A stretch of DNA of 28,864 nucleotides from Euplotes aediculatus (Eukaryota; Ciliophora; Spirotrichea; Euplotida; Euplotidae), in the NCBI GenBank assembly GCA_030463445.1, contig JAQGFW010028496.1, positions 1 to 28,864 on the forward strand. Reading direction: 5' to 3'. Both the position numbers and the translations under genes were made by a program. This document shows, one piece after another, positions 6,833-15,745 of the stretch. The notes under the pieces were generated by a model. The model was not told the DNA's origin. It saw only the letters and a program-made list of their open reading frames with translations, and did no database searches. Numbering within the stretch: position 1 is the first letter of the stretch; each line of letters opens with the position of its first letter.

Positions 6833-8424
6833 AGAGGCTGTTTTAGCCAGGCACTCAGCGCAAGGTATACTCCGTTTGTCCAGCCGAAACCATCCTGCGC
6901 CGCATATTCCCCGCCCCCGGCGGATTTGGTGAGATCCACCACATTGTATTTTTCCATCAGCTTTCCGGTTTCCTTATACACTTTTTCATTGAGGCCGGTC
7001 CAGCGCTGGGCAATTTCTTTTGCCAGTCCGATCTGACCACTGCGGGCCAATCCCCGTACGGCCATCCATTGCAAAGGAGCCCAACCGTTAGGAGCATCCC
7101 ATTGTTCGCCGGTTGTTTGGGTGGAAGTAAGTAATCCGCCCGGTTGTAAGAGTTGCTCCTGAACCACCGTTGCAGCCTGCCTGGCAACCACACTCAGATA
7201 GCCCTGTTTATGCGAAAAGAATACAAAGGGAAAGAGCCCTGCTGCAGTGATTTGTTTGGTAAGTGCCTGCTTCTTGAAATTATAATCGGTATAAAATTTA
7301 AGCTCGCGGCTCCAGCAATATTTTTCAATGGCCTGCTGGCGTGTTTCAGCAGCTGTTTCAAACACCATGGTGAGAGAATCATTACTGGCAATTTTATACG
7401 CCCTTGCCAGCACCTTTTCAAAGCCAACCAGTAAACTGTTCAGATCAACCGGAATAATATTGGTGGTTTCAATGGTGGATAATGTTTTTCCATCGGCCAG
7501 CCATCTGCTGCTAAAATCCCATCCACTGGCAGCCCCTGCCCGCAAATGCGCATATACATTGGCTTTAGGTCGGGTGGAGCGATTAGCGGTTTCTATATCT
7601 TCACGGTAACTTTCCGGGCGTGGTGTAACTGCATCATCCCAATACCGGTTCAGCATGGAACCATCCGGCAGGTGCACTACCCGTTTAAAGGCCTGTCCTT
7701 TTTTTAGCGATGCTATTCCTTCCATCCAATACTGATATTCTTTTTCCAGGGCAGGCAGGTACTGGGTGAGCACCTGATCGCCTTTTACAGTTGCCAGCAA
7801 TTCCACCATCATAAAAAAGAAAGGTGGTTGTGAGCGACTCAGATAATAACTGCGGTTGCCATTGGGGATATGCCCATAGGTGTTGATCAGGAAAGCAAAA
7901 TTATCCAGCATATTTTCCATGATTTCAAACTCACGGCTTTCTTTCAAACCCAGCATGGTGAAATAGGAATCCCAATAATAGATTTCCCGGAATCTGCCTC
8001 CGGGAACTATGTAGGGATTAGGGAGCGGCAGCAAACTGGAACCGGCAACTGTCGAATCTGGTTGCCTGCGGAGAACTTTCCAGAGATCCTGAATATGCGC
8101 AGTGATGTTATGATTTGGATTGGAGCGATAGGTGCCGGCTGCTGAATCCGGCAGCTCAAAATAGTTGCGTACAAATTGCGTCAATGAAAATTTGGTAGCC
8201 GGATTTTTTTTGGCTTCCCGATAGGCGTTCAAAATCTCATCCGGACTCATTTTCGGAACCGCATCCACAAAAGTTTTTCCATCCGGAAAAATCCGGGATA
8301 GCTGTACTTCCGTAAACAGTTCACCATAGAGCAGATCAGGTGATTTAGGCAGACTGTCCTGGGCCTTTGAGCCCAAAGAAAGTACCAGTGCTGTTATCAT
8401 ACCTGCTATCGATCGTACCTGCAT
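6829..8424 (-). CDS. treA: Periplasmic trehalase, GH37
   Basis: A 531-residue protein with a signal peptide (MQVRSIAGMITALVLSLGSKAQ, cleavage likely after residue 21). Both trehalase signatures are clear: PGGRFREIYYWDSY (141-154) and QWDAPNGWAP (441-450). SGWDFSSRW places the catalytic acid at D303, and AGGGEYAAQDGFGWTNG (502-518) the catalytic base at E506, matching the pair known in E. coli periplasmic trehalase. The enzyme hydrolyses alpha,alpha-trehalose to two glucose molecules by inversion. It lies 16 bp after the GH65 gene on the same strand, so the two are very likely co-transcribed and work in the same compartment. Its last base pairs overlap those of the convergent kinase gene. Confidence 0.93.
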   Translation of the reverse strand: MQVRSIAGMITALVLSLGSKAQDSLPKSPDLLYGELFTEVQLSRIFPDGKTFVDAVPKMSPDEILNAYREAKKNPATKFSLTQFVRNYFELPDSAAGTYRSNPNHNITAHIQDLWKVLRRQPDSTVAGSSLLPLPNPYIVPGGRFREIYYWDSYFTMLGLKESREFEIMENMLDNFAFLINTYGHIPNGNRSYYLSRSQPPFFFMMVELLATVKGDQVLTQYLPALEKEYQYWMEGIASLKKGQAFKRVVHLPDGSMLNRYWDDAVTPRPESYREDIETANRSTRPKANVYAHLRAGAASGWDFSSRWLADGKTLSTIETTNIIPVDLNSLLVGFEKVLARAYKIASNDSLTMVFETAAETRQQAIEKYCWSRELKFYTDYNFKKQALTKQITAAGLFPFVFFSHKQGYLSVVARQAATVVQEQLLQPGGLLTSTQTTGEQWDAPNGWAPLQWMAVRGLARSGQIGLAKEIAQRWTGLNEKVYKETGKLMEKYNVVDLTKSAGGGEYAAQDGFGWTNGVYLALSAWLKQPL

Positions 8425-8440
8425 AAGCGATTTTTTTCTC

Positions 8441-10486
8441 TTATTGTACCGTATAGGTTTTTCTCTCTGGTCCCACTCCGGTAATGGTCAGTTTTTTCCA
8501 GTTCGGTGGCAGCACGGATTTGATCTGTACAATACCTTTCGGCGTAATCTCAAGTCCGCCAAAACCCATCAGGACACTCTGTACCACACCACCGGCACCG
8601 GTAGCAAAATAGGGATTGGTACCACCCTTTGTTTCAGCAATCACCCGGAAAGGCGGATTCAGATTAGGCAGATAAGAATCCCTGAACCAATGGGCCGCTT
8701 TTTCTTTGTCGCCCAACCTGGCATAGAGCGTTGTAAACACTGCCTGTGTCATGGCCGGCGTGCCTTCATCAGGCACGCGGGTTTCATAGTATTCCAGGTC
8801 TTTCCGGATCTGCTTTGGATCCGTGATTTCTTTGAGCGGATAAGAAAGTAAATTCACATCCGCCTGCTTGATGCCTTCCCCTTTATAGGTAGCATGTTCC
8901 CGGGTAACACCATCAGGCATTTTTAAGATCGGAATATTATCTGCCACCTGGGTCCAGTCTGCATTCGGCTGAAGACCCAATAACCTTGCCGCTTCTGTGG
9001 CGAAGCGCAGATTGGCTTTTGCAGCGGCATTGGTAAACGCATTGTTATCTACATTCTCAGCCCATTCATCGGCAGCTACCACATTTTTGATATCATAACG
9101 GCCTGGACCATTTCGCTCCACCCTGCTGGCCCAGAAATCAGCAGTTTCCGAAAGGATCGGATAGCCCCGCTCCCGCAACCAAGTTTTATCCTGGGTTACG
9201 CAATAATAATTCCAGGCAGCGCTGGCCACAAAGGCAGTGATATGATGTTCAAAAGGACCGCTTAAGGCCCATACAGGTGTTTCCTCTACTCCGGAATCCG
9301 CACTCTCCCAGGGGAACATAGCGCCTTTAAAGCCTTTTGAAAAAGCATTGCGACGGGCGGCAGGCAGGCGCTGGTACCGGTATTCCACCAGGCTCTTCGC
9401 GATGGCAGGCTGTAATACCAACAAACCCGGATACATCCAGAGTTCCGTATCCCAGAATACATGGCCATTGTAGCCTAATCCGGATAAGCCCATCGGTGAA
9501 GGAGAATAGGCAGTGCCTTCGCGGGTGAACGAATAGAGATGATACAACATGCTATGGATATCCTGCTGCGCCTGCGGATCACCGTCGATAATGATATCCG
9601 ACTTCCAAAGCTCCTTCCAGGCCTGTTCATGAAATTGCAGGAGGCGATCGCGACCTTCCAGCCTGGCGTAGACAGTCAGGCGCTCCGCTTCATTGAGCGG
9701 ATCATCGTGATGCGCGGAAGTAATGGAGGATCCGGCAATCGCAAAGCGATAGGGTTGATTGGCGGTGAGCTCCTTGCTGAATTTCATGAGGTGGCGATTA
9801 TTGTCCCACATTTCATGAATAACTCGGGGCTCATGACCGTGTTCTTCTTCGAAAAGAAAAGTATTGGACGCACAGAGTTGTAGTTTGCCGGTGGGACTCT
9901 TCGCGGTGGAGCTCAGCAGGCTCAATACCACATGCGGACGATCAATTTCATTGTAATAATTCTGCACATCGCGAAGTGCATCCGGTGCTTCCATCACACT
10001 GGCAGCACGGATGCTGATATTTTTCTTAGGCAGGATGGTAATATCCATCAAAACGGTGTAAGGTAGGTGACGCAGCGCGTAATAGGAATAGTTTACACTG
10101 GCTTTATCGGCATAGTCAAAGCTGACCGTAAAAGCCGCTTTCTGCATATCCAGTGTTTGGGTAAAATTGGAAACCTGGCGGTTATCCATGAGTTTCCCGT
10201 CAATTTCAAGAGAACTGTTGAGCAGGTTGAAGCTGCGCAAAAAATTACTCACCCTGCCTCTGCCGTATTGGTCCCAGGCACCGGCCAGCACTACTTCCTG
10301 CACGCTGAAAGGTGAAGGAGCGGAAACAATGCCAATCATACCATTGGCAACTGTGATGCCATAGTAATTTTCGCGGGAAGGATTGACTGCAGTCAGTTTC
10401 CAGGGATCAACAGACTGGGCAAGGGATGCCAGATTGATCATGCTTGTCAATAAAGCGAATAAACAGTTGATAAATAGTTTCTTCAT
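8441..10486 (-). CDS. Periplasmic GH65 alpha-glucosidase (hydrolase type, kojibiose-hydrolase-like)
   Basis: 681 residues from the ATG at 10486 (MKKLFINCLFALLTSMINLASLAQS, a normal signal peptide); an ATG at 10495 would add three residues. It has the GH65 architecture: a beta-sandwich N-domain (about 25-265), an (alpha/alpha)6 barrel, and a short C-terminal beta domain. Family motifs are GLGYNGHVFWDTELWMYP (about 336-353) and AADEWAENVDNNAFTN, where E474 is the expected general acid. Most GH65 enzymes are phosphorylases. Here RVIAETKGG places E618 144 residues after E474, the same spacing I recall for the acid/base pair E472/E616 of a Flavobacterium johnsoniae kojibiose hydrolase. That points to hydrolysis, possibly of alpha-1,2-glucosides. 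Acid-trehalase-like activity is the main alternative. It forms an operon with the trehalase. Confidence 0.85.
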   Translation of the reverse strand: MKKLFINCLFALLTSMINLASLAQSVDPWKLTAVNPSRENYYGITVANGMIGIVSAPSPFSVQEVVLAGAWDQYGRGRVSNFLRSFNLLNSSLEIDGKLMDNRQVSNFTQTLDMQKAAFTVSFDYADKASVNYSYYALRHLPYTVLMDITILPKKNISIRAASVMEAPDALRDVQNYYNEIDRPHVVLSLLSSTAKSPTGKLQLCASNTFLFEEEHGHEPRVIHEMWDNNRHLMKFSKELTANQPYRFAIAGSSITSAHHDDPLNEAERLTVYARLEGRDRLLQFHEQAWKELWKSDIIIDGDPQAQQDIHSMLYHLYSFTREGTAYSPSPMGLSGLGYNGHVFWDTELWMYPGLLVLQPAIAKSLVEYRYQRLPAARRNAFSKGFKGAMFPWESADSGVEETPVWALSGPFEHHITAFVASAAWNYYCVTQDKTWLRERGYPILSETADFWASRVERNGPGRYDIKNVVAADEWAENVDNNAFTNAAAKANLRFATEAARLLGLQPNADWTQVADNIPILKMPDGVTREHATYKGEGIKQADVNLLSYPLKEITDPKQIRKDLEYYETRVPDEGTPAMTQAVFTTLYARLGDKEKAAHWFRDSYLPNLNPPFRVIAETKGGTNPYFATGAGGVVQSVLMGFGGLEITPKGIVQIKSVLPPNWKKLTITGVGPERKTYTVQ

Positions 10487-10550
10487 ATATGCCATGATTT
10501 TGAAACCTGCTTATTAAATTTACCAACACTATCGCAAGTAACAACCAATT

Positions 10551-11510
10551 ATGTTCAGAGGCCGGAAGTTTATCATTATTTTATTGTTGGGAATCACCGG
10601 CCTGGTTTTGCTGACCTCTGTTTCTGTACCTATTCAATTCAGTAGTACAGCAAAAGTCCCTTACTCCCTGGATCGAACCATGGATCAGTTTCGCACAACC
10701 TCGCAGTTAGCCAAATGGTTTCATCCCTTTCTAAATGCAGATGCATCCACGGTGGGACAGCTTACCGGATCTTCTATCGGTTTATATACCGATAAAGACC
10801 AGGTTGAACTCATTAAAGCCGTACCTGGTACTGTTGAACTATTAGTAGAAACTGAAGAAATGAAAAATTATTACACTTTTCATATTTCAGCAGATCCTTC
10901 AAATAGAAAACATTGTATTGTAGATCTTTCGTTTTACCGCACCATCTGGAAACGGTGGTTTGATCCGCACCCAACAGATGAACTGGTGGTAAAAAGTCTG
11001 AAAGAACTGGAGGCATTCACCAACAATACTGAACGATTTTATGGAGTTGCCATTAAGAAAGAATTGATCACTGATAGTTGTTACCTCTTCATGACAGCCC
11101 AGGTAACAGATAGTTCCAAAGCGGGAGTGAGTAAACAACTATTTGACAGCCTGGTGCACTATATCACAACCCAGGAACAGGACTGGAAAGGTCGCCGGAT
11201 TTTTTATGAACAACCCGGAGATAGTGCGCAACTGGCTATCTTCACCGGCACCGTAGTTCCCTGTTCGATGCTTACCAGTGCTGCATTGGGAATCGGTCAA
11301 AAAAAATTACCTGCAGGTAAACATCAGTTAACAGCAGTGTACCAGGGATCTTATAAAAATATCAGTCAGGTGTATAAAGCACTGGATCAATACCGCAAAG
11401 ATTATTCCCTGGTAGGAATGATGTTACCGTTTGAAGATTTTCTATCTCCCGGTTATGGGTTTGGGCCGGATGATTTTGTGAAAATAAAAGTATGTCTGCC
11501 TGTTCTCTAA
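10551..11510 (+). CDS. Membrane-anchored SRPBCC-like / GyrI-like small-molecule-binding protein, copy 1
   Basis: A 319-residue protein. It starts with a hydrophobic anchor or signal (KFIIILLLGITGLVLLTSV, 5-23) and then a region of about 120 residues (SLDRTMDQFRTTSQLAKWF, 39-57) with the layout of anchored SRPBCC/START-like proteins. The C-terminal segment (LPAGKHQLTAVYQGSYKNIS...YKALDQYRKDY...KIKVCLPVL) fits the GyrI-like effector-binding fold, which binds small hydrophobic molecules. The product would sit in the periplasm attached to the inner membrane. It is a paralogue of the next gene (shared pattern S..RT.+Q..+S..A.WF) and probably shares its transcript, with a 9-bp gap. Function unknown. 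It sits between sugar-utilisation genes but shows no obvious sugar-binding feature. Confidence 0.65.
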   Translation: MFRGRKFIIILLLGITGLVLLTSVSVPIQFSSTAKVPYSLDRTMDQFRTTSQLAKWFHPFLNADASTVGQLTGSSIGLYTDKDQVELIKAVPGTVELLVETEEMKNYYTFHISADPSNRKHCIVDLSFYRTIWKRWFDPHPTDELVVKSLKELEAFTNNTERFYGVAIKKELITDSCYLFMTAQVTDSSKAGVSKQLFDSLVHYITTQEQDWKGRRIFYEQPGDSAQLAIFTGTVVPCSMLTSAALGIGQKKLPAGKHQLTAVYQGSYKNISQVYKALDQYRKDYSLVGMMLPFEDFLSPGYGFGPDDFVKIKVCLPVL

Positions 11511-11519
11511 AGCTTGCAC

Positions 11520-12425
11520 ATGAAAAAAACTACTGTATTTCTTTTACTGGCACTGCTGCTTACTGTTGTTGTGGTGCTGCTGTTTACACTTTCAAAAAAG
11601 CAGACTTACGAAGTGCGTATCGGGTTATCTTTTAACCGAACCCTTGAACAATTACAGGACAGCAGCAAGCGGGCTGCCTGGTTCAGGCAAGCCGCGAGCC
11701 AGGACCAACCAATTTCTATTACATCCGTTAGCAAAAATCCACTGATCACCAGTTTGTTATTTTCAACAGGTAAGAAGCAACAACTTTTTAACTGGATGGC
11801 GAGTCCTGAACCCGGCAATGAATATTTCACTTTACTGCGACTACAATACAAATCCAGCTGGTGGGATTATCTGAGAGGGGGCAATACTTTGGAAAAACTG
11901 GCCATTGAGAATACAGACCGGCTGGAAGCCTACACCAAAGACATCAAAGCCTTCTATGGATATGAAATCCGCACTACCACTGTGCAGGATAGTACCCTGC
12001 TCTATGGCAGCCAGTTCACTACAACTGCCAGACGTCCGGAAAAGACGGTGCGATTATTTGAAGCGCTATTGCAGTATGCTGAACAATATAAGCTGGATTT
12101 CAATGGCACCAGCATCTGCAATTTTGAAAAATACGCGGGCGACTCTTTGCTAATCAAGGCAAGTATCGGCATCCGAAATCCGGGAGCAATTCCTGCAACA
12201 TCGCCCTATGAGTTAAAACGTATGCCCTATGGGAAAAATTTACTGGAACTCGATTATGCTGGTCCATTCGGCGGCATTCCAAAAGGATACAGCACATTGG
12301 AGCAATTCCGGGATGATCACAATTTTAAAAGCATGGCTATTCCTTACCAGGAGTATCCGGATCCCAAGCAGGCCTATACAGACAGCCAGCAGGTTACGCT
12401 TCGGTTATACTATCCCGTATTTTAA
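11520..12425 (+). CDS. Membrane-anchored SRPBCC-like / GyrI-like protein, copy 2
   Basis: 301 residues from the ATG at 11520; the frame can also be opened by a TTG two codons earlier (11514), which is less likely. The N-terminus is a hydrophobic anchor (TVFLLLALLLTVVVVLLFTL), then SFNRTLEQLQDSSKRAAWF, aligning with the same point of copy 1. The C-terminus (KNLLELDYAGPFGGIPKGYSTLEQFRDDHNF...TLRLYYPVF) again looks like a GyrI-type half with a terminal YxPV strand. Identity to copy 1 seems low, so the duplication is old. It ends 5 bp before the stop of the convergent lipoprotein gene, with no room for a separate terminator. Function unknown. Confidence 0.6.
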   Translation: MKKTTVFLLLALLLTVVVVLLFTLSKKQTYEVRIGLSFNRTLEQLQDSSKRAAWFRQAASQDQPISITSVSKNPLITSLLFSTGKKQQLFNWMASPEPGNEYFTLLRLQYKSSWWDYLRGGNTLEKLAIENTDRLEAYTKDIKAFYGYEIRTTTVQDSTLLYGSQFTTTARRPEKTVRLFEALLQYAEQYKLDFNGTSICNFEKYAGDSLLIKASIGIRNPGAIPATSPYELKRMPYGKNLLELDYAGPFGGIPKGYSTLEQFRDDHNFKSMAIPYQEYPDPKQAYTDSQQVTLRLYYPVF

Positions 12426-12430
12426 CCAAC

Positions 12431-15400
12431 CTATTGAATGATCCGCAGACGGTTGTTGTTTTCCGCCAGTATAAACGCCTGTTTTCCGTTGATACGGATT
12501 GGTTGTATCTGCCTGATTTCTCCTCGCAACAACTTAGGCTGATTAAATGCTGCCTGCCATTTGTTGCCTGCACCTGATTGCAGCAATAACAATTGTCCGG
12601 CATCCTGCCTGCCCAATTCAATAGTGGGTCCGTAAAAATTTCCTCCAGCCAGCAACAAGGGAGTTGTATTTGCAACAGTTTCCGCTACACTAAATGAATG
12701 GATGGGAAACAGTTGTGAAGGGTCTGGCAATTGCTGCAATTCAAACCGTCCCTTTCCTTTATTGATATATACGGCATTGGCGAAATAATCCGCCTTATAA
12801 ACACGAGCAGTAGCCAATGCTTCTTTACCGATTAATTCTTCCAGGCTGGCATTGGCAAAATTTTCTGCCAGTATATATTTCTTTTTCAGATAAGGCAACT
12901 GTTTTTCCAATTCCATTTTACTAGGCAATAGCATTTCCTTTTCACCCAGGTAATAGGTAATAAGCTGTTCTGTTTTTCCATTTTTATCGAAATCCGCATA
13001 ATACATGCGTGCCGGCTTTTCAGGTGTGGCTTTAAGGCGACTGTTTAGTCCCTGGTTGCCAGCCAATACATCCGGTAAGCCATCGGCATTTATGTCTGTT
13101 ACCAAAACTGTATTCCACCAGCCGGATTCTTTTCCAATACTTTGCTTGTCCAGCTTAGTGCCCATGTTAAGCCAGGCGGTAACAGTTCCCCATTCGGATG
13201 CAATAACCAGGTCTTCCTTTTTATCGCCATTGATATCCACCCATTGAGCAGCAGTCACAAATCCTGCGGTAGCCAGCTCCGGCGCCCATTGACGGGTTTG
13301 GTCTTCAAAGCCATTGCGCTGGTTATTGATAAGCAGGTAGGATTGGGGGATATTTCCATAATCTGCAGGAATTGCACGTCCACCAATAAATAAATCCGGG
13401 TAACCATCGCCGTTAATATCGGATGCTACAACTGTTGAAGCGGTAAGTGTGATCGAATCGAAAGCAGCGGCTTGCTTTTCAAAACCACCGGATTTATTAT
13501 TCAGGTAGAGCCGCGGTTGATTCATCAGGCTGGTTCTGCTGAATTCATTACCACCACTGGCTACTACCAGATCAGGGAAACCATCACGATTAATATCGGT
13601 GAAACAGGCAGCTACATCTTCATAGGCACTGTCCAGTTGCAACGCAGGAATCTTCGCCTTTTTAAATGATCCGCCGGATTCCTGCAGGAAGATTGAAGCC
13701 GTCTGGTTGCGTGCACCTCCAATAAAAACATCTTCCAGTTGATCTCCATTAACATCCTGCACTGCAAGTGCCGGACCTTCCGTCGTGAATGTATGAGGCA
13801 GCAGGGGATCGCGGTTGAATTCGATGTAGGGGTTTTCCCTGTGTTGAAAATCAATACCTGTAGTAGCGGTTATTTCTTCAAAACCCCTGAAAGAGAATTT
13901 ACTGGAAGGCCGCAATAAGGAGGTATCCAGCTTTGCCAGTTCTTTTTTCCATTTAAATCGTAACCGAGAGGAATCAGCAGGTAATTCAATGCGTTGATAA
14001 CGCAGGTCTGGCCAGATCAGCCAGGCAGAGTCCGGTTGCCGGTTGCCAACACTCACCTGCAGGGGTATTTCCATGGAAGATTGAAAACCATGCACGGGAT
14101 GTTTATCAAAACGCAGGATCTCTTTCCCGCAGAATACCCGAATCTGTGCACCCAATGCATTTCTGTTACCAGTATCACCAAGAAGTGTAACCGAAAAAGA
14201 TGACTGCTTTTCTTTTCTGACGTGTTTATTTCTGTAAACAAGAGGTGCATCGTTCACATTGTTGACCACGATATCAAGATCACCATCATTATCAAGATCC
14301 GCATAAACAGCTCCGTTAGAGAAGGTGAGCGGATTGGATGTTACAGAATCGGTATAATCAAGGAATTCAAAGTTTCCATTATTTCTGTAGAGCTTATTCT
14401 TCAGTTTTATTTGTGGAAATTGTTCAATTACAGCCTGATCGTTTTCTTTCAGGTTACCACTTTCGATCTTCTGCTGCATGACATCGTTGGAAATAAAATT
14501 CACATAATCGATATCATTGAGCCGCTTTGGAATTCCATTGGAAATAAACAGGTCTTTTTGTCCGTCGTTGTCAAAGTCGAGCCAAAGAGGGGCCCAGGAC
14601 CAGTCGGAAGCAAAAACGCCTGCTTTTAACCCCACTTCGCTAAAACTATTGGTTCCGTTGTTTAACTGCAGGTTGTTTCTGGTGTACTGGTGCTGGTAAC
14701 CATAGCGGATTTTCATCAATGAAATATTGTATTCATCTTCTCCCAGGGAACGCTTCAGTATATACGGATCCTCGGGTAACATATCTACCGAAATTATTTC
14801 CGGAAAAAGATCGTTGTTGATATCAGCGATATCCACCCCCATGGAAAATTGCGAACTATGCTGCAATTGCTCTCCTGCTTTGTCAAGGAAAGTGCCGTTG
14901 CCCTGGTTGATATAGAGATAATCATTTTCATGAAAATCATTGCCGATATAAATATCCGGATACCCATCCAGGTTGATGTCAGCAACAGCAATACCTAAAC
15001 CATATCCGATCACTGAACTATGCACACCGGATTCGCGGGTAATATCTGTAAACCGGTTGCCATCATTCCTGTAGAACCGATCACCTGAGAGAGGATGATA
15101 GGTGCCCAGGAAATTGGCTCTTGCACCAAAAGTGCCGTTGTGATGCAGGGAATGATTCATCAGAAACATATCCAGATCACCATCCAGGTCATAATCCAGG
15201 AAAGCGGCCATAGTACTCAGTCCTTTAAAATCCAGGCCGTATTCAGCAGCTTTTTCAACATAAGAGGGAACACCATTATTGATACCTGTACAAACCAGTA
15301 ATTGGTTGCCAGCATTGAGTCCCTTAAAAGAAGCGACCCGGCAGATATACAAATCCAGCAGTCCATCGTTGTTAATATCAATAACAGAAACACCGGTTGA

Positions 15401-15745
15401 CCAGCCGCCGTCATCAGGTATAGCCGCTGCTTCGGTAATATCTTTGAATTGCAGCTCTCCTTTGTTCAGATAGAGCCTGTTTCGCTCCTGGTTGCCGGCA
15501 AAAAAAAGATCAATTTTACCATCGTTGTTGAAATCACCCGCGCCGACACCTGCACCATTATAGAAATACATGTACGAGAAAATATTCAGCGAGTCGGTTG
15601 GCTTCAGCTCGTTCCGGAATTGCAAACCCGTTGTACTGGCATCCAGTACTTCAAAGGTTGCCGCAGATTTCTTTGAGGTACAGGCTGCCCAAAACAAAAC
15701 TGCTGACAGCAACCCAAGCCCCGCTATCCAATACTTATTTTTCAT
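12431..15745 (-). CDS. Giant FG-GAP/VCBS-repeat lipoprotein with ASPIC/UnbV domain (lipoprotein B)
   Basis: 1104 residues from the ATG at 15745. A longer frame from 15778 lies inside the upstream gene and lacks a signal, so it is rejected. The N-terminus MKNKYWIAGLGLLSAVLFWA followed by ACTS gives a lipobox with lipidated C22. About 13 calcium-type motifs follow, for example DFNNDGKIDLF, DINLDGYPDIY, DLDNDGDLDIV and DINGDGYPDLF, one per FG-GAP/beta-propeller blade. They form two blocks around an ASPIC/UnbV-like stretch near the middle (GNRNALGAQIRVF...GFQSSMEIPLQVSVG). A conserved non-propeller insert with EKQLPYLKKKYI lies near the C-terminus. Its start overlaps the end of lipoprotein A by 11 bp, implying translational coupling. 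The likely place is the cell surface. Ligand binding is inferred; no enzymatic motif is seen. Confidence 0.85.
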   Translation of the reverse strand: MKNKYWIAGLGLLSAVLFWAACTSKKSAATFEVLDASTTGLQFRNELKPTDSLNIFSYMYFYNGAGVGAGDFNNDGKIDLFFAGNQERNRLYLNKGELQFKDITEAAAIPDDGGWSTGVSVIDINNDGLLDLYICRVASFKGLNAGNQLLVCTGINNGVPSYVEKAAEYGLDFKGLSTMAAFLDYDLDGDLDMFLMNHSLHHNGTFGARANFLGTYHPLSGDRFYRNDGNRFTDITRESGVHSSVIGYGLGIAVADINLDGYPDIYIGNDFHENDYLYINQGNGTFLDKAGEQLQHSSQFSMGVDIADINNDLFPEIISVDMLPEDPYILKRSLGEDEYNISLMKIRYGYQHQYTRNNLQLNNGTNSFSEVGLKAGVFASDWSWAPLWLDFDNDGQKDLFISNGIPKRLNDIDYVNFISNDVMQQKIESGNLKENDQAVIEQFPQIKLKNKLYRNNGNFEFLDYTDSVTSNPLTFSNGAVYADLDNDGDLDIVVNNVNDAPLVYRNKHVRKEKQSSFSVTLLGDTGNRNALGAQIRVFCGKEILRFDKHPVHGFQSSMEIPLQVSVGNRQPDSAWLIWPDLRYQRIELPADSSRLRFKWKKELAKLDTSLLRPSSKFSFRGFEEITATTGIDFQHRENPYIEFNRDPLLPHTFTTEGPALAVQDVNGDQLEDVFIGGARNQTASIFLQESGGSFKKAKIPALQLDSAYEDVAACFTDINRDGFPDLVVASGGNEFSRTSLMNQPRLYLNNKSGGFEKQAAAFDSITLTASTVVASDINGDGYPDLFIGGRAIPADYGNIPQSYLLINNQRNGFEDQTRQWAPELATAGFVTAAQWVDINGDKKEDLVIASEWGTVTAWLNMGTKLDKQSIGKESGWWNTVLVTDINADGLPDVLAGNQGLNSRLKATPEKPARMYYADFDKNGKTEQLITYYLGEKEMLLPSKMELEKQLPYLKKKYILAENFANASLEELIGKEALATARVYKADYFANAVYINKGKGRFELQQLPDPSQLFPIHSFSVAETVANTTPLLLAGGNFYGPTIELGRQDAGQLLLLQSGAGNKWQAAFNQPKLLRGEIRQIQPIRINGKQAFILAENNNRLRIIQ

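Noticed and set aside
8441-10486. Calling the GH65 protein a trehalose or maltose phosphorylase
   Set aside because: The signal peptide and the E474/E618 arrangement fit a hydrolase better; a phosphorylase would be expected in the cytoplasm.
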